DNA from: Bacillota bacterium
Lineage (GTDB): Bacteria > Bacillota > Clostridia > Christensenellales > CAG-138
Reading direction: 5' to 3'
Assembly: GCA_023426265.1 (NCBI GenBank)
Contig: JAFABA010000176.1
Span: forward strand, 1 to 5,696
DNA length: 5,696 nt
The position numbers and the translations under genes are program-made. Position 1 is the stretch's first letter. The number at the start of each line of letters is the position of its first letter. This document shows, in pieces, positions 1 through 4,864 of the stretch. The notes below the pieces were generated by a model. That model was not told where the DNA came from, did not search any database, and saw only the letters and a program-made list of their open reading frames with translations.

Positions 1-317
1 TCCTGCATCTGGATATGCGCGCTGTCCGGCAGCATGATGGTGCAAAGCTGCGCCGTCGCTTCCGTACAGAGTATGGGGCCGGAAAACCCGCGCTTTACCA
101 GCAGCGGCAACAGCCCGCTGTGGTCGATATGCGCGTGGGTGAGCACCACCGCGCTGATCTCCTTGGGGTCAAATGGGAAGGTATCCTCGCCGTAAATCCC
201 CTTCGCGTCCTCGCCCTGGCGCATGCCGCAATCCACTAAAAGCTTACCGCCCTCCCATGAAAGCAGATGACAGGAGCCGGTCACAGCGCGCGCCGCGCCG
301 AAAAATGCAAGCTTCAT
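1..317 (-). CDS. MBL-fold metallohydrolase, beta-CASP/RNA-processing type (N-terminal part only)
   Basis: Only the first 105 codons are present; the gene continues past the left edge. The protein starts MKLAFFGAARAVTGSCHLL. It carries the metallo-beta-lactamase metal-binding motif T-H-A-H-I-D-H-S-G, with His61, His63, Asp65 and His66 as the expected di-zinc ligands. The early glycine-rich VTGSCHLL stretch (residues 12-19) and the LLVDCG strand (27-31) are typical of the CPSF73/RNase J-like beta-CASP group with an RNA-specificity domain. Full members are usually about 450-550 residues, so most of the protein, including the beta-CASP insert, is not visible and the exact subfamily is unproven. 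The start is supported by an AAGGA ribosome binding site (326-330) 8 nt upstream. It lies 58 nt after the degV stop codon on the same strand, probably as the distal gene of that unit. The likely role is a cytoplasmic RNA-cleaving hydrolase, inferred from family only. Confidence 0.88.
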   Translation of the reverse strand, partial: MKLAFFGAARAVTGSCHLLSWEGGKLLVDCGMRQGEDAKGIYGEDTFPFDPKEISAVVLTHAHIDHSGLLPLLVKRGFSGPILCTEATAQLCTIMLPDSAHIQMQ

Positions 318-353
318 ACAACAAATCCTTTTCGCTTTTGTTTATCTGCAAAC

Positions 354-375
354 GGGACGCCGAGGACGGCGTCCC
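354..375 (-). terminator. Intergenic GC-rich hairpin, weak terminator or processing stem
   Basis: A perfect 9-bp stem (GGGACGCCG with CGGCGTCCC) closes a 4-nt loop. It begins right after the stop codon of the upstream degV gene. On the minus strand it is followed by GTTTGCAG rather than a clean T-run, so termination would be partial at best. It may lower expression of the MBL gene downstream or protect the degV mRNA 3' end. Confidence 0.45.
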
Positions 376-1263
376 CTACTCCTTGATGAGCGCGCGGCTT
401 TTGCCAAAGTAGGCGACCGCAAGCGTGCCTGGCCCGCAATGGCAGCCGATGACGGGGCCGACGGGATGGATGTGCACGCGCTTGGGTCCCGCGGCCTCTT
501 TGATCATTTCCTCGAGCACAAGCGCCTCGTCCATGCAATCCGCATGGCAGATGATGATTTCCTGCTCCTCCGGCCGGTCGATCGTGGCGGCGCAGCGGTC
601 CGCCAAAAAGCGGAGCGCGCGTTTGCGGCCCTTGATTTTTTCCAGAGGCACCAGCTGCCCTTCCGGGCTTTCGTACAAAACGGGCTTAATTTCGAGCACC
701 GTGCCAAAGAACGCGGCGGCGCCGCTTAAGCGCCCCCCACGCTTGAGATACTCGAGATTATCCACCGTGAACAGCACGCAGGCGCGCTGCTTGTTATTCT
801 CCGCCCAATCCCGGATTTCATCGAGCGTACACCCCGCTTCCTGCATACGGGTGGCTTCCTCCACCATCATGGCAAGCGGAGCAGATATGGCTAAAGTGTC
901 CACAAGCTCGATGCGGCGTTCGGGATATTTTTCCCTTAACTCCGCCGCCGCTGCCACCTCATTTTGAAACGTGCCGGAAAGCGCGGAAGAAAACGCGATG
1001 TGCAAAATGTCCTTGCCCTGCTGTAAAAAAGGTTCAAAATATTCAATAATTTCGTTGGGGTTGCGCTGGGCAGTGACCACGGTTGCGCCGTTTCGCATTT
1101 TCTCATAGAACGCGGGGATATCGGTTTCCCGGCCGAGATCATAGGTGAGTTCCACTCCGTTGATGACGTAGGGCATGCGCAGCACGCCTACGCCCGTCCG
1201 ATCCTCCCAGGAAAACGGGAGTTCGGAATTGGACTCCGTAGTGATGACAAAGTTCTTTTCCAT
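376..1263 (-). CDS. DegV family protein (fatty-acid-binding, FakB-like), canonical copy
   Basis: A 295-residue protein, normal length for the DegV family. Members bind a fatty acid in a buried pocket; the characterised ones (FakB) present it to the FakA kinase, which makes acyl-phosphate for phospholipid synthesis. Visible family motifs are the N-terminal TTESNSELP (residues 8-16, equivalent of the usual DS/T..LP), T-A-Q at 64-66 (usual TSQ), SSALSGTFQ (92-100), VDNLEYLKRGGRLSG (167-181), the EIKPVL strand (191-196), the KGRKRAL segment (211-217) and IGCHCGPG with His275 (272-279). The family's ligand-contact and structural positions therefore look intact. ATG at 1263 is chosen because AAGGAGT (1271-1277) sits 7 nt upstream. 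An open in-frame extension to 1413 only overlaps the end of the upstream gene. It lies 40 nt after a second DegV-family gene, so the two are probably cotranscribed. No FakA-like kinase gene is visible here, so the partner is unknown. Confidence 0.95.
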   Translation of the reverse strand: MEKNFVITTESNSELPFSWEDRTGVGVLRMPYVINGVELTYDLGRETDIPAFYEKMRNGATVVTAQRNPNEIIEYFEPFLQQGKDILHIAFSSALSGTFQNEVAAAAELREKYPERRIELVDTLAISAPLAMMVEEATRMQEAGCTLDEIRDWAENNKQRACVLFTVDNLEYLKRGGRLSGAAAFFGTVLEIKPVLYESPEGQLVPLEKIKGRKRALRFLADRCAATIDRPEEQEIIICHADCMDEALVLEEMIKEAAGPKRVHIHPVGPVIGCHCGPGTLAVAYFGKSRALIKE

Positions 1264-1270
1264 CGGCAGG

Positions 1271-1277
1271 ACTCCTT
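1271..1277 (-). promoter_or_regulatory. Ribosome binding site fixing the downstream degV start
   Basis: AAGGAGT on the minus strand lies 7 nt before ATG at 1263. It shows that translation starts at MEKNF and not at the upstream in-frame ATG at 1413, which lies inside the preceding gene. Confidence 0.85.
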
Positions 1278-1303
1278 TTTCGTTTTTGGATGTAGTGTCG
1301 ACG

Positions 1304-2173
1304 TCATTGCCTGCTGCTGCCGAAAAACGCGACGCCAACAGCGCCGGGGCCCGCATAGGTGCCACAGATGGGGCCCATGGGCAGTATGGTTGCGTCCGCG
1401 CACCCGGCCGCAATGAGAAGTTCGCTCAATTCCTTTGCAAGTTCCGGCGCGTCCGCATGCGTGACGCCCACCACCTGTTTATTGAGCGCGTACCCGAGCC
1501 GTTCCGTTGCGTCTACCAGTGCATTGAGCGCGTCCTCCTCGCTGCGGGCTTTTCTTTCCGGGGCCAGAAGGCCGTTCGCGTCCGCCCGCAGTATGACACG
1601 GCGGCCCATCAGCTCGCCGATCGCTCCGCCCTCGTACAGCCCGGCCGCGCGCAGCCACCTGGTATCCTGCGGCAACAGCAGGGCATTGACATAGCGGCGG
1701 TTCTCCACCACCCATTTGGCGACTTCATCAAGGCTTCTGCCCTCGCGCCGCATGAAGGCTGCCTCGAACACCAGCATGCCCTGCGCCGCCGCGCAGCAGA
1801 GCGTATCCACCACCACAATTCGGCGCTTAGGGTAACGCGCAATGAGGTCTTCGCGGGCGTGCTGGGCCGCGACAAACGTGCGGCTCAAGTGCTTGGAAAG
1901 CGTCAGCATGAGAATGTCCCGCCCGGCGATGAGGTGCGGCTCCCACAGCGAAATAAACGCTTCCGGCAATACCGGTATGGTGCTTACCTCGGCGCCGTTG
2001 CGCATAGCGAAATAGAAAGCGGAAAGATCGGTTTCGCGCCCGAGATCATAGGTATAGGCGGTGTCGTCCATTTTGTAGTGCAGATGCGCAAGCTCGATCT
2101 GCTGCTTTGCGCTACCCCAGGGCATATCCGCACTGGTGTCCGTAAAGAGTACATAGGCGCTTTCCTGGCTCAT
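1304..2173 (-). CDS. Divergent DegV family protein lacking canonical ligand motifs
   Basis: A 289-residue DegV-fold paralogue of the neighbour at 376..1263. The segment YDLGRETD..AFY..MRNGA (residues 42-65) is identical to the neighbour at 18 of 24 positions, and both have a YP.RRI..VDTL strand (114-125 here), so a tandem duplication is likely. The signature sites have decayed: the neighbour's SSALSGTFQ is SKHLSRTFV (92-100), LEYLKRGGRLSG becomes TRWLRAAGLYEGG (171-183), the TAQ site is TIP (65-67), and the conserved His of HCGPG is Tyr273 in GTYAGPG. The N-terminal TDTSADMP (11-18) is retained. It may bind a different ligand or none; this is inference. ATG at 2173 is chosen for the AGAGGT site (2181-2186) 7 nt upstream. 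An in-frame extension to 2314 is charged, unlike the family, and covers the mRNA leader. It is the first gene of the degV-degV-MBL unit and has its own promoter about 160 nt upstream. Confidence 0.92.
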   Translation of the reverse strand: MSQESAYVLFTDTSADMPWGSAKQQIELAHLHYKMDDTAYTYDLGRETDLSAFYFAMRNGAEVSTIPVLPEAFISLWEPHLIAGRDILMLTLSKHLSRTFVAAQHAREDLIARYPKRRIVVVDTLCCAAAQGMLVFEAAFMRREGRSLDEVAKWVVENRRYVNALLLPQDTRWLRAAGLYEGGAIGELMGRRVILRADANGLLAPERKARSEEDALNALVDATERLGYALNKQVVGVTHADAPELAKELSELLIAAGCADATILPMGPICGTYAGPGAVGVAFFGSSRQ

Positions 2174-2332
2174 AATAGCGACCTCTTTTTGCAGGCTGAT
2201 TCTATCTCCGGCAGCAAATATTCGGAAATCTTGCCTGGCCTTTTTGCGGCCATTCTGCGTGTTCTCCTCGCCTTGATCGGCAACAAAAATCCGGCGGCAT
2301 TCTTCCCTGACCATTCAAGCCTGAGTAATACC

Positions 2333-2361
2333 ATTATAGCCGATGCGCCTTGTGTTTACAA
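2333..2361 (-). promoter_or_regulatory. Sigma-A-type promoter of the degV unit
   Basis: On the minus strand a perfect TATAAT -10 (2333-2338) is separated by exactly 17 bp from TTGTAA (2356-2361), a 4 of 6 match to the -35 consensus. Transcription would start near 2326, giving a leader of about 150 nt before the first degV ATG at 2173. The -35 box overlaps the T-tract of the preceding terminator. Confidence 0.75.
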
Positions 2362-2411
2362 AAAAAATATGCCGTCACAGGCTGATCCCCGGCGCGTGAC
2401 GGCATATTTTT
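2360..2411 (-). terminator. Strong intrinsic terminator of the zinc metallopeptidase gene
   Basis: A perfect 16-bp inverted repeat (2363-2378 with 2396-2411; core GCCGTCAC/GTGACGGC) encloses a 17-nt loop. On the minus strand it ends in eight T (2360-2367), 13 nt after the stop codon of the metallopeptidase gene. The A/T flanks are symmetrical, so it could also stop plus-strand transcription, although no plus-strand gene enters it here. Confidence 0.92.
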
Positions 2412-2424
2412 AAAATTTCACAAT

Positions 2425-3126
2425 TTACCTCCTGCGGGTACGGTCAGCGAACATCATAAGCCGGAGAAACGTCACAAGCGTTGCAAGCGCCGCCAGCACA
2501 TACGTAAAGGCGGCCGCGCGCAGCACGCGCCTGGCCTGCGGCACTTCCTCATCGGATAAATACCCGCCGGTTTGCAGCATTTCGATTGCGCGATGGCTGG
2601 CATCGAGCTCCACCGGCAGCGTTACAAACTGGAACAGCAGCATGGCGCCATACAGGATCGCGCCGAATATCGCGAGGTTGAAGCTGCTGAATAAAAGCCC
2701 CGCGATCACGATCAAAGGCGCCGCCTGCGTGCTGAAGCTTGCGACAGGCAAAATGGCGTTGCGGATGCGGATGGGCACATAGTCCTGCTCATACTGCATG
2801 ACATGGCCAATTTCATGCGCGGCAACAGCGAGGGCGGCCACGGAGCGCTCGTTGTATACGGCCTCGCTCAGCCCCACAATATTGGTCTTGGGGTTGAAAT
2901 GGTCCGTAAGTTCCCCGCCCACGGACGTCAGCTGTGCCATGCTGCCCTGCTGGCGCAGCAGCTCTCTTGCGATGTCCGCGGCGGATTTGTTTGCGCCGGC
3001 CGCAACCTTATTATATTTCTGGAAGGTACGCCGCACGACCCCCTGCGCGATCATGCTGAGTATCAGAACGCCTATCATCAGCAGCAGGGTGCTGTCATAT
3101 CCAAATCCGAAGAAAGGGAAATACAT
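2425..3126 (-). CDS. yugP: YugP-type membrane zinc metallopeptidase
   Basis: A 233-residue protein of the neutral zinc metallopeptidase family typified by Bacillus subtilis YugP, close to the usual 220-235 residues. The catalytic motif AAHEIGHVMQ (102-111) supplies zinc ligands His104 and His108 and the general base Glu105. The probable third ligand is Glu173 in PVELDAS (171-177), the spacing normal for this family. The segment FNPKTNIVGLSEAVYNERS (77-95) just before it is also highly characteristic. Hydrophobic segments at about 12-30, 132-149, 151-168 and 204-224 predict an integral membrane protein with the active site next to the membrane. There is no cleavable signal peptide. The start is set by GGGAGGT (3133-3139) 6 nt before the ATG. 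It stands alone, between its own promoter and a strong terminator. Physiological substrates of the family are poorly known; membrane-protein turnover is a guess. Confidence 0.96.
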   Translation of the reverse strand: MYFPFFGFGYDSTLLLMIGVLILSMIAQGVVRRTFQKYNKVAAGANKSAADIARELLRQQGSMAQLTSVGGELTDHFNPKTNIVGLSEAVYNERSVAALAVAAHEIGHVMQYEQDYVPIRIRNAILPVASFSTQAAPLIVIAGLLFSSFNLAIFGAILYGAMLLFQFVTLPVELDASHRAIEMLQTGGYLSDEEVPQARRVLRAAAFTYVLAALATLVTFLRLMMFADRTRRR

Positions 3127-3155
3127 TGAAAAACCTCCCTTGAAGCTTTTTCTTT

Positions 3156-3164
3156 AGTATAACA
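3156..3164 (-). promoter_or_regulatory. Extended -10 promoter of the metallopeptidase gene
   Basis: The minus strand reads TGTTATACT: TATACT (3156-3161) preceded by TG one base upstream, an extended -10 element. No good -35 box lies 16-18 bp further up, as is common for extended -10 promoters. The predicted start near 3149 leaves a 23-nt leader with the GGGAGGT ribosome binding site. Confidence 0.65.
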
Positions 3165-3185
3165 CGAAACAGGCGCAACATATCG

Positions 3186-3197
3186 TCACACCTGTGA
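3186..3197. repeat. Short perfect palindrome at the -35 region of the metallopeptidase promoter
   Basis: TCACA-CC-TGTGA is a perfect 5-bp inverted repeat with a 2-bp centre, about 37-48 bp upstream of the predicted transcription start. GTCACAC recurs at 3230-3236. This may be a regulator binding site, but a dyad this short can occur by chance. Confidence 0.25.
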
Positions 3198-3263
3198 ACC
3201 GTTTGTGAGCATTGCTCCGATCATGAAATGTCACACAGGATCGGCGGCAAGTTCTGTACCCGG

Positions 3264-3316
3264 CGCAAAGCAAAACACAGCCGAACTGGAGGTTCGGCGA
3301 GGCTTTGCGACAAAGC
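3264..3316 (-). terminator. Terminator-like hairpins with alternative pairing after the unknown gene
   Basis: The core is a perfect 7-bp hairpin (GCCGAAC, 3280-3286, with GTTCGGC, 3292-3298; 5-nt loop). On the minus strand it is followed by TGTGTTTTGCTTT, a moderate intrinsic terminator about 70 nt after the stop of the unknown gene. An outer 8-bp helix pairs 3264-3271 (CGCAAAGC) with 3302-3309 (GCTTTGCG). The 3302-3307 arm can instead form a tight local hairpin with 3311-3316 (GCTTTG-CGA-CAAAGC). The two arrangements exclude each other. Confidence 0.5.
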
Positions 3317-3368
3317 AGGGCACAAAACCGGACGTCAGGACAAGCAATATTCCGTTGGGGCGCAATCA

Positions 3369-4400
3369 TCAATCTTCCGTAATGTTGTCTATTTTGTCCC
3401 CGTCAAACGTGAAGGAGAACACCCGCACGGGCACCACGCCGTCCTTGGGCGGATATGTGATGCCGATCGCCTTCTCCTGCCGGGAAAACGTCAGCCGCAC
3501 GCCCGTAAACTCCCCAAAGAACTGCCGCATGGTATCCGGCGTGAGCCCTTCCTGCAACTCCGGGGTCAGGTAGGAAAGCGCCTCGTCCCAAAGTCCCAGC
3601 AGAACGGCCTCGCAAAACGCGCGCATAAGCTGCCTGCCCGGCATGGGCGCGGGCGGCGTATGCGTAAAAAACCCTATGGCGGGGTCCTCTTTTGCATATT
3701 CCTCGCCGGAATAGCGGTAGATTTCCTTGCGCTCGTGCATGAGCAGCGTGGGTAGGCGTGTAAAACTGACGGCATGCTCCTTCTGCATGCCCACCGCATC
3801 CCCCGCAATGCGCAGCTTTTCCTGATACGACTGGTCCAGTATCAAAAGCATGCCGCCGTAACCGTCCGGCAGGTCGCCTCCCGGCAGGTTCGCCTCCCCC
3901 GCCACCACGCACAGCACGCGGTTCCCAATGAGCCGCACGCTCCCTGTCCGCCCTTCCAGAAGTGTTGTGCCATAGAGTATGCGCGCGCCGTCCTCTACGG
4001 CGAATTTAAGCCCGTTGTCATAGTAGAGCGTCGCCACGCAGCCATCCTGCAACGAAATCTGATCCACCGTGTAGGGGAACACCGTGACCGGCTGCACGGG
4101 CAATACCCCCGGGGACAGCACAGCCTCGTAGACGGTATCCGGCCAGGCGTAAAGCTCCACATCCGCGCTCTGCAAGGGCAATGGCGCGCCATCCTGAAAG
4201 TGGATTTTGCGCACCACGGGGTACAGGCTGTACACGTCATCCCGCAGCGGATACACGCCGATGTAGTATTCCGTATCATTATTCAGAGGCAGCATAAGAT
4301 GCCCTTCCGGCGAAACCTCCCCGATCAGCCTTCCGTTAAGTTCCACTGCCGCATGCGCGTAGCGCGTGCGCAAAAGCAGAATGGGCATATATGGTTTCAT
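3369..4400 (-). CDS. Unrecognised 343-residue protein, beta-rich with a small C-terminal domain
   Basis: I do not recognise this family. The start at 4400 (MKPYMPILLL) is chosen for GGAGGTG (4407-4413), whose core is 8 nt upstream; in-frame ATGs at 4421, 4415 and 4406 sit before or too close to it. There is no clear signal peptide or membrane segment, so it is probably cytoplasmic. Residues 15-50 (AAVELNGRLIGEVSPEG, then LMLPL and a YYIGVYPL strand) loosely resemble a PEGA-like beta module. Residues 105-200 alternate short strands and Gly/Asp turns (YDNGLKF, GGMLLILDQSYQEKLRI), like a beta-propeller or sandwich. Residues 255-343 look like a separate alpha+beta domain: a helix RQLMRAFCEAVLLGLWDEA, LTPELQEGLTPDTMRQFF, then strands ending VRVFSFTFDGDKIDNI. 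This order resembles NTF2-like folds, but that is weak inference. Its upstream leader contains a terminator-like hairpin, and a terminator-like structure follows it. Confidence 0.85.
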   Translation of the reverse strand: MKPYMPILLLRTRYAHAAVELNGRLIGEVSPEGHLMLPLNNDTEYYIGVYPLRDDVYSLYPVVRKIHFQDGAPLPLQSADVELYAWPDTVYEAVLSPGVLPVQPVTVFPYTVDQISLQDGCVATLYYDNGLKFAVEDGARILYGTTLLEGRTGSVRLIGNRVLCVVAGEANLPGGDLPDGYGGMLLILDQSYQEKLRIAGDAVGMQKEHAVSFTRLPTLLMHERKEIYRYSGEEYAKEDPAIGFFTHTPPAPMPGRQLMRAFCEAVLLGLWDEALSYLTPELQEGLTPDTMRQFFGEFTGVRLTFSRQEKAIGITYPPKDGVVPVRVFSFTFDGDKIDNITED

Positions 4401-4406
4401 CCGCAT

Positions 4407-4413
4407 CACCTCC
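4407..4413 (-). promoter_or_regulatory. Ribosome binding site fixing the start of the unknown gene
   Basis: GGAGGTG on the minus strand has its GGAGG core 8 nt before ATG at 4400, which selects that codon over three nearby in-frame ATG codons. Confidence 0.85.
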
Positions 4414-4451
4414 ATATACATGCTATGCGGGCATTGGCGCGGACAGACCCC

Positions 4452-4490
4452 AAAAAGGCCGCCGATAAAGTCCGCAAGACTTTATCAGCG
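4452..4490 (-). terminator. Intrinsic terminator or attenuator upstream of the unknown gene
   Basis: On the minus strand a 13-bp stem (4478-4490 with 4460-4472; one U-G wobble, otherwise perfect) has a 5-nt loop and is followed by GCC and five T (4452-4456). The wobble position would be a C-A mismatch on the plus strand, which favours a minus-strand RNA. No minus-strand CDS lies upstream, and the unknown gene starts 51 nt further on. It therefore either attenuates that gene or ends a small RNA. Confidence 0.55.
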
Positions 4491-4510
4491 AATTTTCTGT
4501 GGGTTAAAAT
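4482..4510 (+). promoter_or_regulatory. Possible plus-strand promoter for the structured region
   Basis: TTATCA (4482-4487; 4 of 6 to the -35 consensus) and TAAAAT (4505-4510; 5 of 6 to the -10) are 17 bp apart. The predicted start near 4517 would give an RNA of about 215 nt ending at the T6 run at 4731. The boxes overlap hairpins, so this is tentative. Confidence 0.25.
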
Positions 4511-4530
4511 GCCGCTCATGGCGGCATTTT
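4506..4530. repeat. Perfect 10-bp inverted repeat with A/T ends
   Basis: AAAATGCCGC (4506-4515) and GCGGCATTTT (4521-4530) flank a 5-nt loop. The A4/T4 ends give a terminator-like shape on both strands. It could be a bidirectional terminator or part of the larger structured region. Confidence 0.5.
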
Positions 4531-4731
4531 CCCGCCGATTTGACGCACATGCACCCGAATGGCACATTCGGGTATTCGGCAAGAAATGATGTGCAGCCTA
4601 ACGCTGCACAACCAATCGTCCCAAATCGGATGGAATGTGGAGCGGCTTACCGTAGGGAGGCGGGTTCGGTGGCTCATGAGAGCCAAAAATCGATCCCGCG
4701 AATCGATTTTAGAACCCCGGGTACCTTTTTT
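4531..4731. ncRNA. Candidate structured RNA in the gap upstream of asnS (strand unresolved)
   Basis: This forms the core of a 499-bp stretch (4401-4899) without a convincing gene. A long-range helix pairs 4535-4545 with 4617-4629 (11 bp, one 2-nt bulge at 4621-4622). It encloses hairpin 4553-4573 (9 bp, 3-nt loop) and hairpin 4590-4610 (8 bp, 5-nt loop). A second domain is a compact three-way junction: GGGTTC/GAACCC (4662-4667/4712-4717) encloses TGGCTC/GAGCCA (4670-4675/4680-4685) and AAAATCGAT/ATCGATTTT (4686-4694/4702-4710). TACC (4648-4651) can extend it by pairing with GGTA (4720-4723). CC and T6 (4726-4731) then follow, as for a plus-strand terminator. No known class was recognised: no T-box, RNase P, SRP or tmRNA core motifs. 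All stems are Watson-Crick, so the strand is not resolved. Confidence 0.4.
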
Positions 4732-4734
4732 CAT
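4706..4734 (-). promoter_or_regulatory. Possible minus-strand promoter for a leader of the unknown gene
   Basis: On the minus strand ATGAAA (4729-4734; 4 of 6 to the -35) and TAAAAT (4706-4711; 5 of 6 to the -10) are 17 bp apart. A start near 4699 would give a structured leader of about 240 nt running into the terminator at 4452-4490. The -10 lies within an inverted repeat, so this is tentative. Confidence 0.25.
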
Positions 4735-4805
4735 CCCCCACACCCCCAAGAAATGGGTTGTTCTTTCCTTTTTGCCGCTTGCCCCTGTCTGCCCGGTTCG
4801 TGCTG

Positions 4806-4814
4806 TGGTATACT
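4806..4814 (+). promoter_or_regulatory. Extended -10 promoter of asnS
   Basis: TGGTATACT contains TATACT (4809-4814) with TG one base upstream, a good extended -10 element. The -35 region is weak. The predicted start near 4821 leaves a leader of about 80 nt before the asnS ATG at 4900. Confidence 0.68.
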
Positions 4815-4826
4815 CAAGGGAAGAAT

Positions 4827-4864
4827 GGAGCTTTAAAGCGGCGTATCCTTGCCGCCGTTGCTCC
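4827..4864 (+). promoter_or_regulatory. Stem-loop in the asnS leader
   Basis: GGAGC (4827-4831) pairs with GCTCC (4860-4864) and encloses GCGGC (4838-4842) paired with GCCGC (4851-4855). This folds the first half of the short asnS leader. There is no T-tract after it, so it is not an intrinsic terminator; it may stabilise the mRNA. Confidence 0.35.

Noticed and set aside
1264..1413. 50-residue N-terminal extension of the downstream DegV protein
   Set aside because: The extension overlaps the end of the other degV gene in a different frame and lacks family resemblance. A good ribosome binding site sits before the internal ATG at 1263.
1175..2413. 412-codon plus-strand open frame
   Set aside because: It is antisense to both degV genes and their promoter, has low-complexity composition typical of GC-rich antisense frames, and resembles no family. 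The minus-strand frames carry clear DegV motifs.
3154..3372. 72-codon minus-strand frame with ten cysteines, its ATG overlapping the stop of the unknown gene
   Set aside because: The overlap and Cys richness drew attention. The frame spans the terminator-like hairpins and ends inside the metallopeptidase -10 box, and its Cys codons come from the repeated TTTGC/TGTG sequences of those elements. It is probably not translated.
4491..4500. ACAGAAA on the minus strand, reminiscent of an RNase P RNA conserved segment
   Set aside because: The hallmark GAGGAAAGTC core and the rest of the RNase P scaffold are absent on both strands of the gap.
3774..4589. 271-codon plus-strand open frame rich in His/Arg/Gln
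   Set aside because: It is antisense to the unknown gene and runs on through the hairpin cluster. Composition is that of a shadow frame and no ribosome binding site was seen. The minus-strand frame has a strong Shine-Dalgarno and balanced composition.
4715..4725. CCCCGGGTACC, identical to an 11-bp part of a common cloning-vector polylinker
   Set aside because: The match stops at 11 bp with no further vector sequence on either side. It arises from pairing segments of the structured region, so vector contamination is unlikely.
4366..4836. 156-codon plus-strand frame (and an overlapping 105-codon one) upstream of asnS
   Set aside because: They cross several perfect inverted repeats and the asnS promoter, have Trp/Cys/Arg-rich random composition and no ribosome binding site.
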